From NCBI GenBank assembly GCA_964405375.1, contig CAYONQ010000029.1:1-27856 (forward strand): 27,856 bases of DNA, given 5' to 3'. The notes under the pieces were generated by a model. The model worked only from the letters and a program-made list of their open reading frames with translations. It had not been told where the DNA came from and ran no database searches. Source of the DNA: CAYONQ01 sp964405375 (GTDB lineage: Bacteria > Planctomycetota > Phycisphaerae > Sedimentisphaerales > Anaerobacaceae). Positions 1-8,863 of this stretch are shown piece by piece. The position numbers were made by a program, and so were the translations under genes. Within the stretch, counting starts at the first letter, position 1, and each line of letters opens with the position of its first letter.

Positions 1-2
1 AT

Positions 3-74
3 ATTATGAGCAAAAAGGACGTAACCATCCTTGCGAAGAATATCGAGGACTGGCTCGACGCCTCAAAGCCGTAA
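3..74 (+). CDS. C-terminal end of an unidentified plus-strand gene (5' partial)
   Basis: An open frame enters from the left edge and ends at TAA 72-74. The visible residues read IMSKKDVTILAKNIEDWLDASKP, a plausible amphipathic C-terminal helix. It would converge tail-to-tail with the M24 peptidase gene, overlapping it by 12 bases. Only 23 residues are visible, so no family can be named, and it could still be a chance frame. A short ORF beginning at the ATG at 6 is less likely than the tail of a longer gene. Confidence 0.35.
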   Translation: MMSKKDVTILAKNIEDWLDASKP

Positions 75-1154
75 CATAGGAACACCTTTAGCCGTACCGT
101 GCCTCATTTCGCTTAAAACTTTACATCCTTTTTCCGTTACTGAAACATCATCTTCGATTCGCACGCCGAGCTTGCCCGGTATATATACGCCGGGTTCAAT
201 TGTAAAGACCATTGCCGGCTGTAACCTGCCTTTACTTTCTTTTGAGATGACCGGCCCTTCGTGCACCTCCAGGCCGAGGCCGTGGCCTGTTCCGTGGCCA
301 TAGACCGGCAAACCCGCCTCGGCAATCACCTCTCGTGCGGCTGTGTCAACTTTACGAATTTCGACGCCCGGCTTTATCAATTTTATTGCGGCGGTCTGCG
401 CTGCCTGCACAGTTTCATAGACCTTTTTATAGAGAGCACTCGCCCCACCGACAACAAAACACCTCGTCAAATCGCAGCAATACCCTTTATACCTGACGCC
501 GAAATCGATAAGGACCGTGTCATTGTTTTTTAGTCTCCTTGCGCCCGGCTGATGGTGCGGAAGCGAGCCGTTATGGCCAAAGGCGACTATTGTCTCGAAG
601 CTGTTCCGTGCTGCCAATTTGCGAATCTGAAAATCCAGCATGCCGGCTAATTCGTTTTCAGTAATTGCCGGTCGAATATGCCGCAGGGTCCTTTCAATCG
701 CCTCAGCGGCTATTTGCGTCGCTTTTTTAACCGCCGTAATCTCACCGGCATCTTTGATGTCGCGCAACTGCTCGACAACATTCGCAACTGTTTTCAGCCG
801 GGTCTTGATGTTCTTTCTCAACATCTCAAAATCGGCCAATGGGGTCGATTTTTCAACGCCGATTGTCTGCACCGATTTCAGTTTCGTTAGCAGTTTAGCC
901 ACCGTCCCCACCATCGGCCCGGGTCGCTCTACTATTTTGCAGTGTCGGCGCAGATTTGCCGCCTGCTCGACGTACCTGCTGTCGGTCAAGAGATAGACGG
1001 CCCTGTGCGTAATCACCGCCCAGCTATCATCGCCCGAAAAGCCGGTCGTGTAAGTTACATTGGCCGGCTTTGTTACTATAAGGCAGTCCATCTTTTTTTT
1101 ATTTAGCTGTCGACGAACCGCATTGATACGCTTTTTTATTATCTCTCTGTTCAT
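63..1154 (-). CDS. M24 family metallopeptidase (Xaa-Pro aminopeptidase / prolidase type)
   Basis: Cytosolic two-metal peptidase expected to remove residues next to proline. The 363-residue length is usual for short PepP/PepQ-like proteins. Residues 1-130 form a creatinase-type N-terminal domain (CLIVTKPANVTYTTGFSGDD). The pita-bread catalytic domain follows with all five metal ligands in order: D217 (LIDFG), D228 (CDLTR), H291 (GTGHGLG), E320 (TIEPGVY) and E334 (VRIEDD). The start is an ATG with GGAG nine bases upstream. In many bacteria this gene lies before accB or efp, but downstream here the sequence runs into an opposing gene end and the window edge. The family is secure; substrate preference (X-Pro aminopeptidase versus dipeptidase) is not decided by sequence. 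Confidence 0.93.
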   Translation of the reverse strand: MNREIIKKRINAVRRQLNKKKMDCLIVTKPANVTYTTGFSGDDSWAVITHRAVYLLTDSRYVEQAANLRRHCKIVERPGPMVGTVAKLLTKLKSVQTIGVEKSTPLADFEMLRKNIKTRLKTVANVVEQLRDIKDAGEITAVKKATQIAAEAIERTLRHIRPAITENELAGMLDFQIRKLAARNSFETIVAFGHNGSLPHHQPGARRLKNNDTVLIDFGVRYKGYCCDLTRCFVVGGASALYKKVYETVQAAQTAAIKLIKPGVEIRKVDTAAREVIAEAGLPVYGHGTGHGLGLEVHEGPVISKESKGRLQPAMVFTIEPGVYIPGKLGVRIEDDVSVTEKGCKVLSEMRHGTAKGVPMLRL

Positions 1155-1311
1155 CTCATACTACTCCAAGCTCGATTACGGGTTTATAAATCAACCGGAT
1201 ATCAAATCTTCCGGGCCCATTCGGCTACGCTCCCCCGACTACGGCATTCGAGGGCAGGCAGGGTAAACTCTGTCGAAGTCCGACAAATCGAAATTCTAAA
1301 GGAAAAGAGGA

Positions 1312-1360
1312 ACTTTTGCATTGTAATTTTGCGTTTTGCATTGTAGTTTTGCACTTTGCG
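1312..1360. repeat. Heptad-phased micro-repeat array, TTTTGC family
   Basis: Seven consecutive 7-base units can be read: ACTTTTG, CATTGTA, ATTTTGC, GTTTTGC, ATTGTAG, TTTTGCA, CTTTGCG. A 12-base word (TTTTGCATTGTA) occurs exactly twice, at 1314 and 1334. It lies in the 267-base gap between the divergently transcribed peptidase and rhomboid genes. Nothing else is recognisable in that gap. Confidence 0.6.
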
Positions 1361-1421
1361 CCCCCACTTGCGTTGTGGCAGGCTTTGATATTTGCGTTTT
1401 TTTACGACTGGCAGTTAAGCT

Positions 1422-2615
1422 ATGTTTATATTACCAATTCGGACAAGCATCAGGCCTTGGCGGACACCATACGCCAATTACTCGTTGATAGTCGTCAATG
1501 CCGTCATTTTTTTGCTGACGTATTGGCCGCACAGAAACCCATTTACCGGTGCTCCGGAGGTTCTGCGGCCCTGGGCCGAGCAATTTATGCTCACACCACT
1601 GCGCCCGTACCTGTGGCAATTCGTAAGCTATGCCTTCCTTCACGGCAGCGTAATGCACATCGTCGGCAATATGTTCTTTTTGTATCTGTTCGGCAATAAT
1701 GTCAACGACAAGCTCGGCCACATCGGCTATTTCTGTCTTTACTTAGCCGGGGCGGTCTTCAGCGCAATCGGCCATACGCTAATGAGCAATCACCCCGTCC
1801 TCGGCGCCAGCGGCGCCGTTGCCGCTGTAACCGGCGCCTACCTGGTGCTGTTTCCGCAAACCTTGATTACGGTGTTTTACTGGTTCTTCTATTTTATAAA
1901 CACCTTTGACGTGCCGGCCTTGTATTTCATCGGCTTTAAGCTGATTTTCTGGGACAACGTGGTCGAAAGACGTATGTCAAATGTCGCCCACGATGCACAC
2001 CTGTCCGGCTACGCCTTTGGTATCCTGGCACTTACCCTGATGCTCTCAACCGGCCTGATTAGCAGCACCGGCTACGACTTATGGTCGATGCTAAAACAGT
2101 GGAACCGCCGCCGGCAGTACCGCGACGTCATATCGGGCAGTTATGACCCTTTCACCGGCCGGTCAGGGGTTAGACAGATAGAGATAAAAGAGACAAAAAA
2201 AACACCCGCCGAACTGCAGCAAGAGGAAACAGCAAGACAGCTTCGCAGCGATATTGCCGACCGGATTGCCCGGCGCAACCTGCCCGCCGCAGCCGAATTG
2301 TACCTCCGCCTCACCGACCTTGACAGCGACCAGCTTCTGCCTCATCGGCACCTGCTGGACATCGCAAATCAGCTCGCCAGCGAAAACAGGCACGCCGATT
2401 CGGCCCGGGCATACGAGAAGCTCCTGGCTCACTATGGCAGCTACGAGTATATCGAGCAGGTCGAGCTGATGCTGGGCATATTGTATTCGCGATACCTCAA
2501 TCAGCCGGAATTGGCGATAAAGCACCTGCTGGCCGCAGCCCAGAAGCTTTCCGACCCGGGCCAACTGGAAATGTGCAGCGACGAGCTTGCCAAGCTACAA
2601 GGTAAAACCGGCTAA
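1422..2615 (+). CDS. Rhomboid family intramembrane serine protease with helical (TPR-like) C-terminal tail
   Basis: Integral membrane protease that cuts transmembrane segments of client proteins. Residues 1-210 carry about six hydrophobic segments. The catalytic serine is S130 in GASGA and the catalytic histidine is H193 in AHLSG. H79 and N83 (HIVGN) match the oxyanion-side residues H150/N154 of E. coli GlpG, so the enzyme looks active. Residues about 235-397 are soluble, alanine/leucine-rich paired helices (for example HADSARAYEKLLAHYG) resembling tetratricopeptide repeats, an extension that bacterial rhomboids often lack. The ATG start at 1422 has no strong Shine-Dalgarno sequence, so the exact start is less certain than the function. 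Substrates are unknown. Confidence 0.93.
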   Translation: MFILPIRTSIRPWRTPYANYSLIVVNAVIFLLTYWPHRNPFTGAPEVLRPWAEQFMLTPLRPYLWQFVSYAFLHGSVMHIVGNMFFLYLFGNNVNDKLGHIGYFCLYLAGAVFSAIGHTLMSNHPVLGASGAVAAVTGAYLVLFPQTLITVFYWFFYFINTFDVPALYFIGFKLIFWDNVVERRMSNVAHDAHLSGYAFGILALTLMLSTGLISSTGYDLWSMLKQWNRRRQYRDVISGSYDPFTGRSGVRQIEIKETKKTPAELQQEETARQLRSDIADRIARRNLPAAAELYLRLTDLDSDQLLPHRHLLDIANQLASENRHADSARAYEKLLAHYGSYEYIEQVELMLGILYSRYLNQPELAIKHLLAAAQKLSDPGQLEMCSDELAKLQGKTG

Positions 2616-2667
2616 ATATCCCCGAAAACAGCCGAAGCACACAAAGATATTTGGCACAAGAAAAAAG

Positions 2668-2696
2668 TTGACAACCACCCAGCCGAGTGCTAATTT
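2668..2696 (+). promoter_or_regulatory. Candidate sigma-70 promoter of the SH3-repeat protein
   Basis: A perfect -35 TTGACA (2668-2673), a 17-base spacer and a -10-like TAATTT (2691-2696; 3 of 6 matches, including the first two bases and the last). It would give a leader of about 65 bases before the ATG at 2768. Two heptads, TTTGAAG and CTTGAAG (2694-2707), overlap its downstream edge. Confidence 0.45.
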
Positions 2697-2767
2697 GAAG
2701 CTTGAAGAATCATTCGACACAGTTGCTAATTTTTAGATAAAAAGCCATCTTTTTGGGAGATAAAAAG

Positions 2768-3955
2768 ATGAAATCTTATCTCAAATCACTCACTCTAGTT
2801 TGTCTGATAACTCTCACATCCGTCAGCATCGCTCAGGAAACTGCCACTTCACCGCAGGAATCTGTCCAGGCCGGCGACGCCAATGAACCTGCCACCCTGT
2901 CGTTTCCCTATGTCGCCGAGATAACGGGCGATAGCGTCAATATCCGTTCCGGCCCGGGCACGAATTACTACCCCTGCGGCAAGCTGAACAAAACCGACAG
3001 GGTAAAAATCGTCGGCAGACAGTTTAGCTGGTCTCGTATCGCCCCGCCGGCGGGCAGCTTCTCCTGGATTTCAACCCAGTATGTTACCATCAACCCGAAT
3101 AACCGTGCCGTCGGTACCGTTACCGGCGATGATGTTCGCGTCTATGCCGGCTCCGATGAAGTAAGGCCGATACAATCCACCACTCTCCAGGGAAAGTTAA
3201 ACAAAAACGATAAAGTCGAGCTGTTGGGCCAGCAGCAGGACAATTACTATAAAATCGCTCCACCTTCCTTCGCCTATCTCTGGGTGCTGACCGATTACAC
3301 AAATCCGCTCGGCCCCGTCAGCCAGTTCCCACTGTTTGTCGAGCCGAAGACCTCGCCCACCACCGAAACCCCTGCAATTGTCCCCACAGGGACCCTTTTC
3401 GAGGCCGAGAAGCTAAAGGAATACTACACCCTCCAGAAGCAAATCGACGCCGAGCGGGCCAAACCATTAGACCGGCAGGATTATGCAGATATAAAAAAGC
3501 AGCTTGCCGACATCGCCGCAGTCAAGACCGCCGGCAAGGCCGCCCGCTACGCCGACTTCGCACTAAAGCAGATAGAACGCTGTGAACTGGCTGCGCAGGT
3601 GGGCAGAGAAGTGCGACTGCAGGATAAACAGCTTCAGCAGATTAAGCAGAGTATAGAAACGGCCCGTGCCGCGCAGCTTGCGGAAGTGCCCGACCTCGGC
3701 GGTTTTGCGGCCATAGGCAAGTTCTACACCTCGAACATCTACGGTGCTCACGGCACCCAGGCAGAATCAAGACACTACCTTATAACCGATGACGCCGGCA
3801 AAATCATCTGTTACGCCTTGCCCGCCGGCCACGCCCTAAAGCTGGATTTAAGCAAGTTTATAGACCACAAGGTCGGCCTAATCGGCTCAATCGAACCGCA
3901 CCAGCAGACATCAGGCGCCCTCGTAAAATTCACAGAAATAGTCCAATTGAAGTAA
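2768..3955 (+). CDS. Secreted protein with two bacterial SH3 domains and a possible C-terminal OB-like domain
   Basis: Exported protein of 395 residues. Residues 1-22 are a signal peptide (basic start, hydrophobic core, cleavage near SIAQ-ET). Two SH3b-type repeats follow at about 48-107 (SVNIRSGPGTNYYPCGKL, with the typical RSGPGTNY) and about 115-178 (GDDVRVYAGSDEV). Residues 200-300 are charged and helical with coiled-coil character. The last 80 residues (KFIDHKVGLIGSIEPHQQ) look like an OB-fold-like beta domain, which is inference. I chose ATG 2768, preceded by GGGAGA with seven intervening bases; an upstream in-frame TTG at 2753 has no ribosome-binding site. SH3b domains commonly bind cell-wall peptides, but no catalytic domain is attached, so its role is unknown. 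Confidence 0.88.
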   Translation: MKSYLKSLTLVCLITLTSVSIAQETATSPQESVQAGDANEPATLSFPYVAEITGDSVNIRSGPGTNYYPCGKLNKTDRVKIVGRQFSWSRIAPPAGSFSWISTQYVTINPNNRAVGTVTGDDVRVYAGSDEVRPIQSTTLQGKLNKNDKVELLGQQQDNYYKIAPPSFAYLWVLTDYTNPLGPVSQFPLFVEPKTSPTTETPAIVPTGTLFEAEKLKEYYTLQKQIDAERAKPLDRQDYADIKKQLADIAAVKTAGKAARYADFALKQIERCELAAQVGREVRLQDKQLQQIKQSIETARAAQLAEVPDLGGFAAIGKFYTSNIYGAHGTQAESRHYLITDDAGKIICYALPAGHALKLDLSKFIDHKVGLIGSIEPHQQTSGALVKFTEIVQLK

Positions 3956-3976
3956 GCAGGAATGAGAAAAGATATC

Positions 3977-6900
3977 CTAATGCGGTGTGCCTAAAATTTT
4001 CAGCGTATCACCGATGACCGGCAAAGTGGTTGTCGTTATCTTCGGGTCATAAATATTGCCGGTAACCTTCATTCGAACAACTGCCTGCCCCAGCCCTTCG
4101 GTCAAAGACTGCAATAGCGACGGCTCAGCGCCTCCAAGCCGGCGCCCCCGCGCGGTAAGAGTCAAATCAACGTCCTCACTTTGCAAATCCATATACCCTG
4201 AGCCGTTAAATGCAAGCGCCTTACCGGACAAATCGAACTGCTGAAAAAACAGCCGGTCGCCCTTAACGTATGAATCAACGAGCATCCGGTCGAAGGCGAA
4301 GTCCCCCGGCTCCGTCAGCTTCAGCACGTACAGCAATTTTGCCAACGGCGACAGCTTGCCCACCCGCATATCGGTGATTCGCAATCGGCATCTGCCGATA
4401 CGGTCGGCCGCCCCGCCGACCACGGCACCAACGCCCAACGAGCCGTCCATCTCACCGCTGGTATAACCATCACGACCGGCCCCCTCGAGCTTTGTGTCCG
4501 AAAGAAATTGTTTCAAATCAATGTTATCGAAACCCACCTGTATCAGATACTCCGGCGCAGAGCCAATCGGCCGTTTTAATTCTAATTTACCCGTTACCTT
4601 GCCGTCGTAACAATCCGCAACCAGATTTTCAGTAACCCAGCTTCGTCGGCTGGGGTCATAACGCAGATTCGCCTTTAGAGCGGTTAGCGATTTCCCCTTA
4701 ATCTTCAGCCGTTCCGCAATAACAGCGCCTTCTCCCCGGCGGAACCAGCCGCCGGTTTTATACGAACCTTTTAGTATTAAAACCGCATCCAGTCCGCTTA
4801 TAGCGGCAGTGGTATCGAAAGCACAGCCCTTCAAGACGGCGATACCGTTGAAATCAACGTATCTTTCGCCCGTCTGCCCGCTGAAGATTTTTACGTCCTC
4901 GAGGTCCAAATCGAATCGGCCGGTGGGTGACACACCCTCGTAATAATCCCAAACATCCTCCGGCAAAGCAAGCCCGAGCCGCTCGTCGAGTAGAATATCA
5001 CTGGCATAAACCGTAAACCGCCCGCTGTTAAAGCCACCGTCAGCCAAAGCTGCCCGGCCGTCTATATTTATACTCGAATCGGCTGCCGCCTCTTCGACAT
5101 CATCAGCGACTCTCGCAGCAATATCTTTTAGCTCGATGCTGTCCCTCGTTACCGTTATGCTGCCGGTAACATCCTTTAAAGGATATGCAGACGGTTCAAG
5201 TTCGCCGGCAGCTTCGTGTGATTGTCTCTTTGCAAAACGCAGACCCACGCTGTTACCCAGACAATCCACGGTTACTTTATAATCGGGGCAGTCTGCACCG
5301 CCGTTCTTGTTCAAATCTGCACGACAATTTATACTCCCTTCCGGCTGCAATCTATAAACAACCTCCTCAAGCGAGCCCGGCAGCAAGCTAAATAAACCAT
5401 CACTTATCCGAACTCGCTCAGCGTCCAGCGACAGGCAATAGCGAACCTGCTCACCCCGCCCCTCAGAGAGGCGGGGCTCATCCGCACCTCCCGGCCAAAT
5501 CCGCCCCGTCAGGCAAACCAAACCCTCACTACACCGCCCCGTCAAATCCTCAATGTATATCGAATCATCGGTAATGACCGTCCTATCCGATACATCAGAA
5601 ATAACCAGCGGGAATTCCTCCGCCTCTACAAACTCCGGTTCGTGATTTTCCTGTAGAACGGGGACCTTAAAAGAGCCGTTTTTAAGGGACACATTCGCCG
5701 TAAAACCCGCCGCCTTCTTTTCATCCTCAGGTGTTAAAACCTTCACCTCGACATCAGCCAGCCCGTCCATATCGAGCCGATTATAAAGATACCTCTGTCT
5801 ATCGGACAAACTCTCGCCTAACGTCGAATCCAGCGGAACGTCTTTCGCAATAATTGAGATATCGTATATAGGCCGGCCGGTCCTGCGCCCTGTTACCCTG
5901 CCGTCAATAGCGATTTTACGCTCACTTACCTGCGAAACCACGTCCGAGATGGTTATGCTGTTACTATCGAAAAACAAATTCCCGGCAAGATTTTTTAACG
6001 GATAAGGAAAACGCCGATACGCAGCTTCGACGTCCAGCAATTCAACCGCCAGCGACCATTTCTTCTCGGCCCCCGACCTGTCCCTGCGGTAATCTATCGC
6101 CGCAAGACCGCTCGGAGAAAAAACCGACCAGAACCTCTTTTGCTTCGTGCTCAACGCTTCATACAAATCACCATCCAAAGCCATATTGTCACTTGTAATC
6201 TGAATCTGGTACTTCCAGCTCGGGGCGAAGTCCCTCGACCAGCCGTTAAAGAAGAGCCTAACGTCGCCGTGCTCACCGCTGAGGTTGTTCAAAACGGCGC
6301 TGTTTTCGGTCAAATCTATCCTACCGCTCAGACGCTCTACAGCATAAGGAAACCTGTAGTAGCAAATCGAAACGTCCTTACAGTAAGCTTCACCGACCAA
6401 CGTGCTTTCACCTAACTGCTGTAAATTACCCGACGCCTCAAGCCCAATATCAACCGTGCCGGTGGGCTGGTATCGGCTGAAAAACTTCTGAAAGGCGACA
6501 ACCGGCCCAGACCTGTCTGAAAACGCTCCACCGCCCAACGCAAACGTACCGTCGGTATCGGTATGTGTACTGACCAAATCTTTTATACGCAGCTTCAATG
6601 AAAAGGCATCATTGCGGTCATAGTCCAGCTCGGCAGCCAAATCATCTATCGTCCAGACCCTCTCAAGGGAGGCAATATCCGCCGATGAAATCCCGCCGCT
6701 GATTGTAACCCTGCCGGGCCGCCATAAACCGCTCAGAATGCTTTTGCCGGAACCGCCCCTCTCAGCCGTTATTATATCAAAACTGTAACCAGCCCCTGTT
6801 TCTTCATCAGGGGCGAACCTCGCATCAACCGGCATCGCCGCAGCGACTTCTACCCGTCCCTCCGATACCTTGCTGTATCTCAATGTCCCCCTCTCAAGCC

Positions 6901-7351
6901 GAATGACGGGTATCCTTCCGGAGTCGCCTTTAGCAGCTTTGATTTTAAGCGCCGCCACATTCCATCGGCCCGTGTCCAAATCATACTGGGCATCGAAAAC
7001 AAAATCGTTAACGCTTATCTCTTTCAGTCGCGGCCGAAGCAACAGCAAACTGCCTATCCCAAAACGCGCATACACCCTCTCGGCCTTGAGTATCGCATCG
7101 TCATATCTATGCTCCTGATGAGGCCTGACTGCAAGTCCCTCGATAATAACCGAGCCGTCAAGACCAAAATCAATCGAGTACGCCTCAATCTTCGTATTTG
7201 TCAGCTCGGCAATCTGGACAAGCGCAATTCGCTGCAGCGCCCGCTCTAACAGGATAAAAACAAGCCACAGGCATACGACCAGAATAAGAACCTTGAGAAA
7301 CCAGCCGGCCTTAATTTTGAGCTTCGAGTTTTGAGTGTTAAATAAAGCCAC
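3977..7351 (-). CDS. Very large AsmA/TamB-like envelope protein
   Basis: A 1124-residue protein with one N-terminal membrane anchor (about residues 15-38, FLKVLILVVCLWLVFIL), then a long beta-rich region. The first 80 residues have the AsmA-type pattern of an anchor followed by a segment describing 'I-E-A-YSIDFGLDGSVIIEGLAVRP'. The end (about 990-1120: MDGSLGVGAVVGG, YMDLQSEDVDLTLTARG, VTGNIYDPKITTTTLP) matches the usual C-terminal pattern of AsmA-like/DUF3971 proteins. Relatives span the periplasm and are linked to phospholipid transport or outer-membrane assembly; that role here is inference. The start is a GTG with no clear ribosome-binding site. Its first codons are derived from a heptad repeat, so the true N-terminus is uncertain. 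It lies 28 bases after purD on the same strand. Confidence 0.78.
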   Translation of the reverse strand: MALFNTQNSKLKIKAGWFLKVLILVVCLWLVFILLERALQRIALVQIAELTNTKIEAYSIDFGLDGSVIIEGLAVRPHQEHRYDDAILKAERVYARFGIGSLLLLRPRLKEISVNDFVFDAQYDLDTGRWNVAALKIKAAKGDSGRIPVIRLERGTLRYSKVSEGRVEVAAAMPVDARFAPDEETGAGYSFDIITAERGGSGKSILSGLWRPGRVTISGGISSADIASLERVWTIDDLAAELDYDRNDAFSLKLRIKDLVSTHTDTDGTFALGGGAFSDRSGPVVAFQKFFSRYQPTGTVDIGLEASGNLQQLGESTLVGEAYCKDVSICYYRFPYAVERLSGRIDLTENSAVLNNLSGEHGDVRLFFNGWSRDFAPSWKYQIQITSDNMALDGDLYEALSTKQKRFWSVFSPSGLAAIDYRRDRSGAEKKWSLAVELLDVEAAYRRFPYPLKNLAGNLFFDSNSITISDVVSQVSERKIAIDGRVTGRRTGRPIYDISIIAKDVPLDSTLGESLSDRQRYLYNRLDMDGLADVEVKVLTPEDEKKAAGFTANVSLKNGSFKVPVLQENHEPEFVEAEEFPLVISDVSDRTVITDDSIYIEDLTGRCSEGLVCLTGRIWPGGADEPRLSEGRGEQVRYCLSLDAERVRISDGLFSLLPGSLEEVVYRLQPEGSINCRADLNKNGGADCPDYKVTVDCLGNSVGLRFAKRQSHEAAGELEPSAYPLKDVTGSITVTRDSIELKDIAARVADDVEEAAADSSINIDGRAALADGGFNSGRFTVYASDILLDERLGLALPEDVWDYYEGVSPTGRFDLDLEDVKIFSGQTGERYVDFNGIAVLKGCAFDTTAAISGLDAVLILKGSYKTGGWFRRGEGAVIAERLKIKGKSLTALKANLRYDPSRRSWVTENLVADCYDGKVTGKLELKRPIGSAPEYLIQVGFDNIDLKQFLSDTKLEGAGRDGYTSGEMDGSLGVGAVVGGAADRIGRCRLRITDMRVGKLSPLAKLLYVLKLTEPGDFAFDRMLVDSYVKGDRLFFQQFDLSGKALAFNGSGYMDLQSEDVDLTLTARGRRLGGAEPSLLQSLTEGLGQAVVRMKVTGNIYDPKITTTTLPVIGDTLKILGTPH
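5454..5476. repeat. GC-rich palindrome inside the AsmA-like gene
   Basis: Seven-base perfect arms CCCCGCC (5454-5460) and GGCGGGG (5470-5476) around a nine-base loop. Translated in frame on the minus strand, it encodes part of the charged segment DEPRLSEGRGEQ. The same arms in the same order occur inside the DUF547 lipoprotein gene at 20675-20698. Confidence 0.55.
7315..7342. repeat. Heptad micro-repeat array, TTTTGAG family
   Basis: Four adjacent 7-base units: TTTTGAG, CTTCGAG, TTTTGAG, TGTTAAA. TTTTGAG recurs exactly 14 bases apart. On the minus strand it supplies the first codons of the annotated AsmA-like protein (residues NTQNSKLKIK), which suggests that the array has become coding or that the real start lies elsewhere. 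Confidence 0.5.
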
Positions 7352-7379
7352 AAAGCTTTTTATCGGTTATTTCTACCCG

Positions 7380-8657
7380 CTACACTTTATTTTTAATCGC
7401 TTTATCCGCAATATCACGACGGCAATAAGCGCCGTCGAACTTTATCTTATCGACCGCCTCATACGCCCTTGCCTTCGCATCGGCGATTGTCGCTCCAACT
7501 GCGGTCACGCCCAGCACCCTACCGCCGTTGGTAACAATGTCCCCGTCTTTCTCAATAGTGCCTGCGTGGAACACAACGACATCCTTGGCTTTCCCCGCTT
7601 CCTCCAGACCCGTTATCTTCTTGCCCTTCTCATAGCTTCCCGGATAACCGCCTGAGGCCATCACCACGCAAACCGCCGGCCGTTCATCCCATTCGATCGC
7701 AACCTCATCCAACCGGCTGTCGCAGACCGCCAGACAGACCTCCAACAAATCACTTTTCAGCCGCATCAGAATCGGCTGGGTCTCAGGGTCGCCGAACCGA
7801 ACGTTAAACTCCAGCACCCTCGGCCCGCCTGCGGTAATCATAAGACCCGCATAAAGCACGCCCTTATAAGGCGTGCCGTTGCGATTCATACCGTCAACCA
7901 CCGGCACGAGAATCTCACGCGTAATCTGGTCCATCAACGCATCGGTTACCACCGGCGCCGGACTATACGCACCCATCCCGCCGGTATTAGGCCCCGTATC
8001 ACCATCGCCAATCGGCTTGTGGTCCTGCGACGACTCCATAAGATAAATGTTCCTGCCATCCACAAAGGCCAGTATCGACGCCTCTTCACCTAACAGCTTG
8101 TCCTCGACAATGATTTTATCTCCCGCCGACCCGAATGCCTTATCACACATTATCTTCTCGGCAGCCAAAATGCCGTCCGCAGGGTCGTCGCAGACAAAAA
8201 CGCCCTTGCCCATCGCCAGCCCCGCCGCCTTCACCACCACCGCCTCATCCCTGCTGGCGATATACGCCTTTGCGTCGCTGAAGCTGTCGAATATCCTGCC
8301 CTCGGCCATCGATATGGCAGCCGAGCGCATCAACTGCTTCGCAAACGCCTTGTCCGCCTCCAACTTCGCCGCCCCCGCACTCGGCCCGAACGCCTTTACG
8401 CCCGCCGACTCGAATGCATCGACCGCCCCTGCCGCAAGCGGGCCTTCCGGCCCGACTATCACAAGCCCAATTCCCTTTTGTTTTGCAAAATCCACTAATT
8501 GATCAATATCGGCGGCACCGATAGGAACGTTTTCCCCACACGCCGCCGTTCCTGCATTACCCGGTGCAATATAGAGCTTGCCTAACTGGCTCGATTGAGC
8601 CAATTTCCACGCAATCGAATGTTCTCTGCCGCCGCTTCCGATTAAAAGTACATCCAT
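7380..8657 (-). CDS. purD: Phosphoribosylamine-glycine ligase (GAR synthetase)
   Basis: Catalyses the ATP-dependent joining of phosphoribosylamine and glycine, step two of de novo purine synthesis, in the cytosol. At 425 residues it is full length. The N-terminal domain starts with MDVLLIGSGGREHSIAWKL and has GPEGPLAAG at about 70. The ATP-grasp domain shows KAAGLAMGKGVFV, TGPNTGGMGAYSPAP and the metal-binding EFNVRFGDPETQ. The C-terminal domain ends in KFDGAYCRRDIADKAI. The ATG start is preceded by GAGGTTGGGA. A candidate promoter lies 19-47 bases upstream. No other purine gene is visible, so purD is separated from the rest of its pathway here. Confidence 0.97.
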   Translation of the reverse strand: MDVLLIGSGGREHSIAWKLAQSSQLGKLYIAPGNAGTAACGENVPIGAADIDQLVDFAKQKGIGLVIVGPEGPLAAGAVDAFESAGVKAFGPSAGAAKLEADKAFAKQLMRSAAISMAEGRIFDSFSDAKAYIASRDEAVVVKAAGLAMGKGVFVCDDPADGILAAEKIMCDKAFGSAGDKIIVEDKLLGEEASILAFVDGRNIYLMESSQDHKPIGDGDTGPNTGGMGAYSPAPVVTDALMDQITREILVPVVDGMNRNGTPYKGVLYAGLMITAGGPRVLEFNVRFGDPETQPILMRLKSDLLEVCLAVCDSRLDEVAIEWDERPAVCVVMASGGYPGSYEKGKKITGLEEAGKAKDVVVFHAGTIEKDGDIVTNGGRVLGVTAVGATIADAKARAYEAVDKIKFDGAYCRRDIADKAIKNKV

Positions 8658-8675
8658 TTCCCAACCTCAAATTAA

Positions 8676-8704
8676 AATCCAGTATTAGATTTGCTCACTG
8701 TCAA
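8676..8704 (-). promoter_or_regulatory. Possible purD promoter
   Basis: On the minus strand a perfect -35 TTGACA (8699-8704) is followed, after 17 bases, by TGGATT (8676-8681). That -10 matches only 3 of 6 consensus positions, so the call rests mainly on the -35 and the spacing. Confidence 0.3.
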
Positions 8705-8718
8705 TCGGTGATTATAAG

Positions 8719-8753
8719 CTGAAAACCCGCAACTGTAAATCGAAAACCGCAGC
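8719..8753. repeat. Heptad micro-repeat array in the purD/membrane-protein gap
   Basis: Five consecutive degenerate 7-base units: CTGAAAA, CCCGCAA, CTGTAAA, TCGAAAA, CCGCAGC. Four of the five have C at position 1 and three end in AAA. It lies in the 206-base divergent gap between purD and the membrane protein at 8864. Confidence 0.45.
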
Positions 8754-8863
8754 GCTCGCGGAGTCGAATGGCCACTGCGACCTCATACACAACATGAGAT
8801 TGCTATTGCGAGCTCCCTGTTTTAATGCTACTCTATCGTCGCCACATTTAAGGAAGCCAAGTT

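Noticed and set aside
1201..1270. GC-rich stretch in the peptidase/rhomboid gap
   Set aside because: It looks like a fragment of an interspersed repeat, but no palindrome, second copy or coding frame supports this.
8754..8825. REP-like element with ATGAGATTGC and ATTGCGAGC words
   Set aside because: The words resemble interspersed repeats of other bacteria, but no inverted repeat or second copy is seen in the window.
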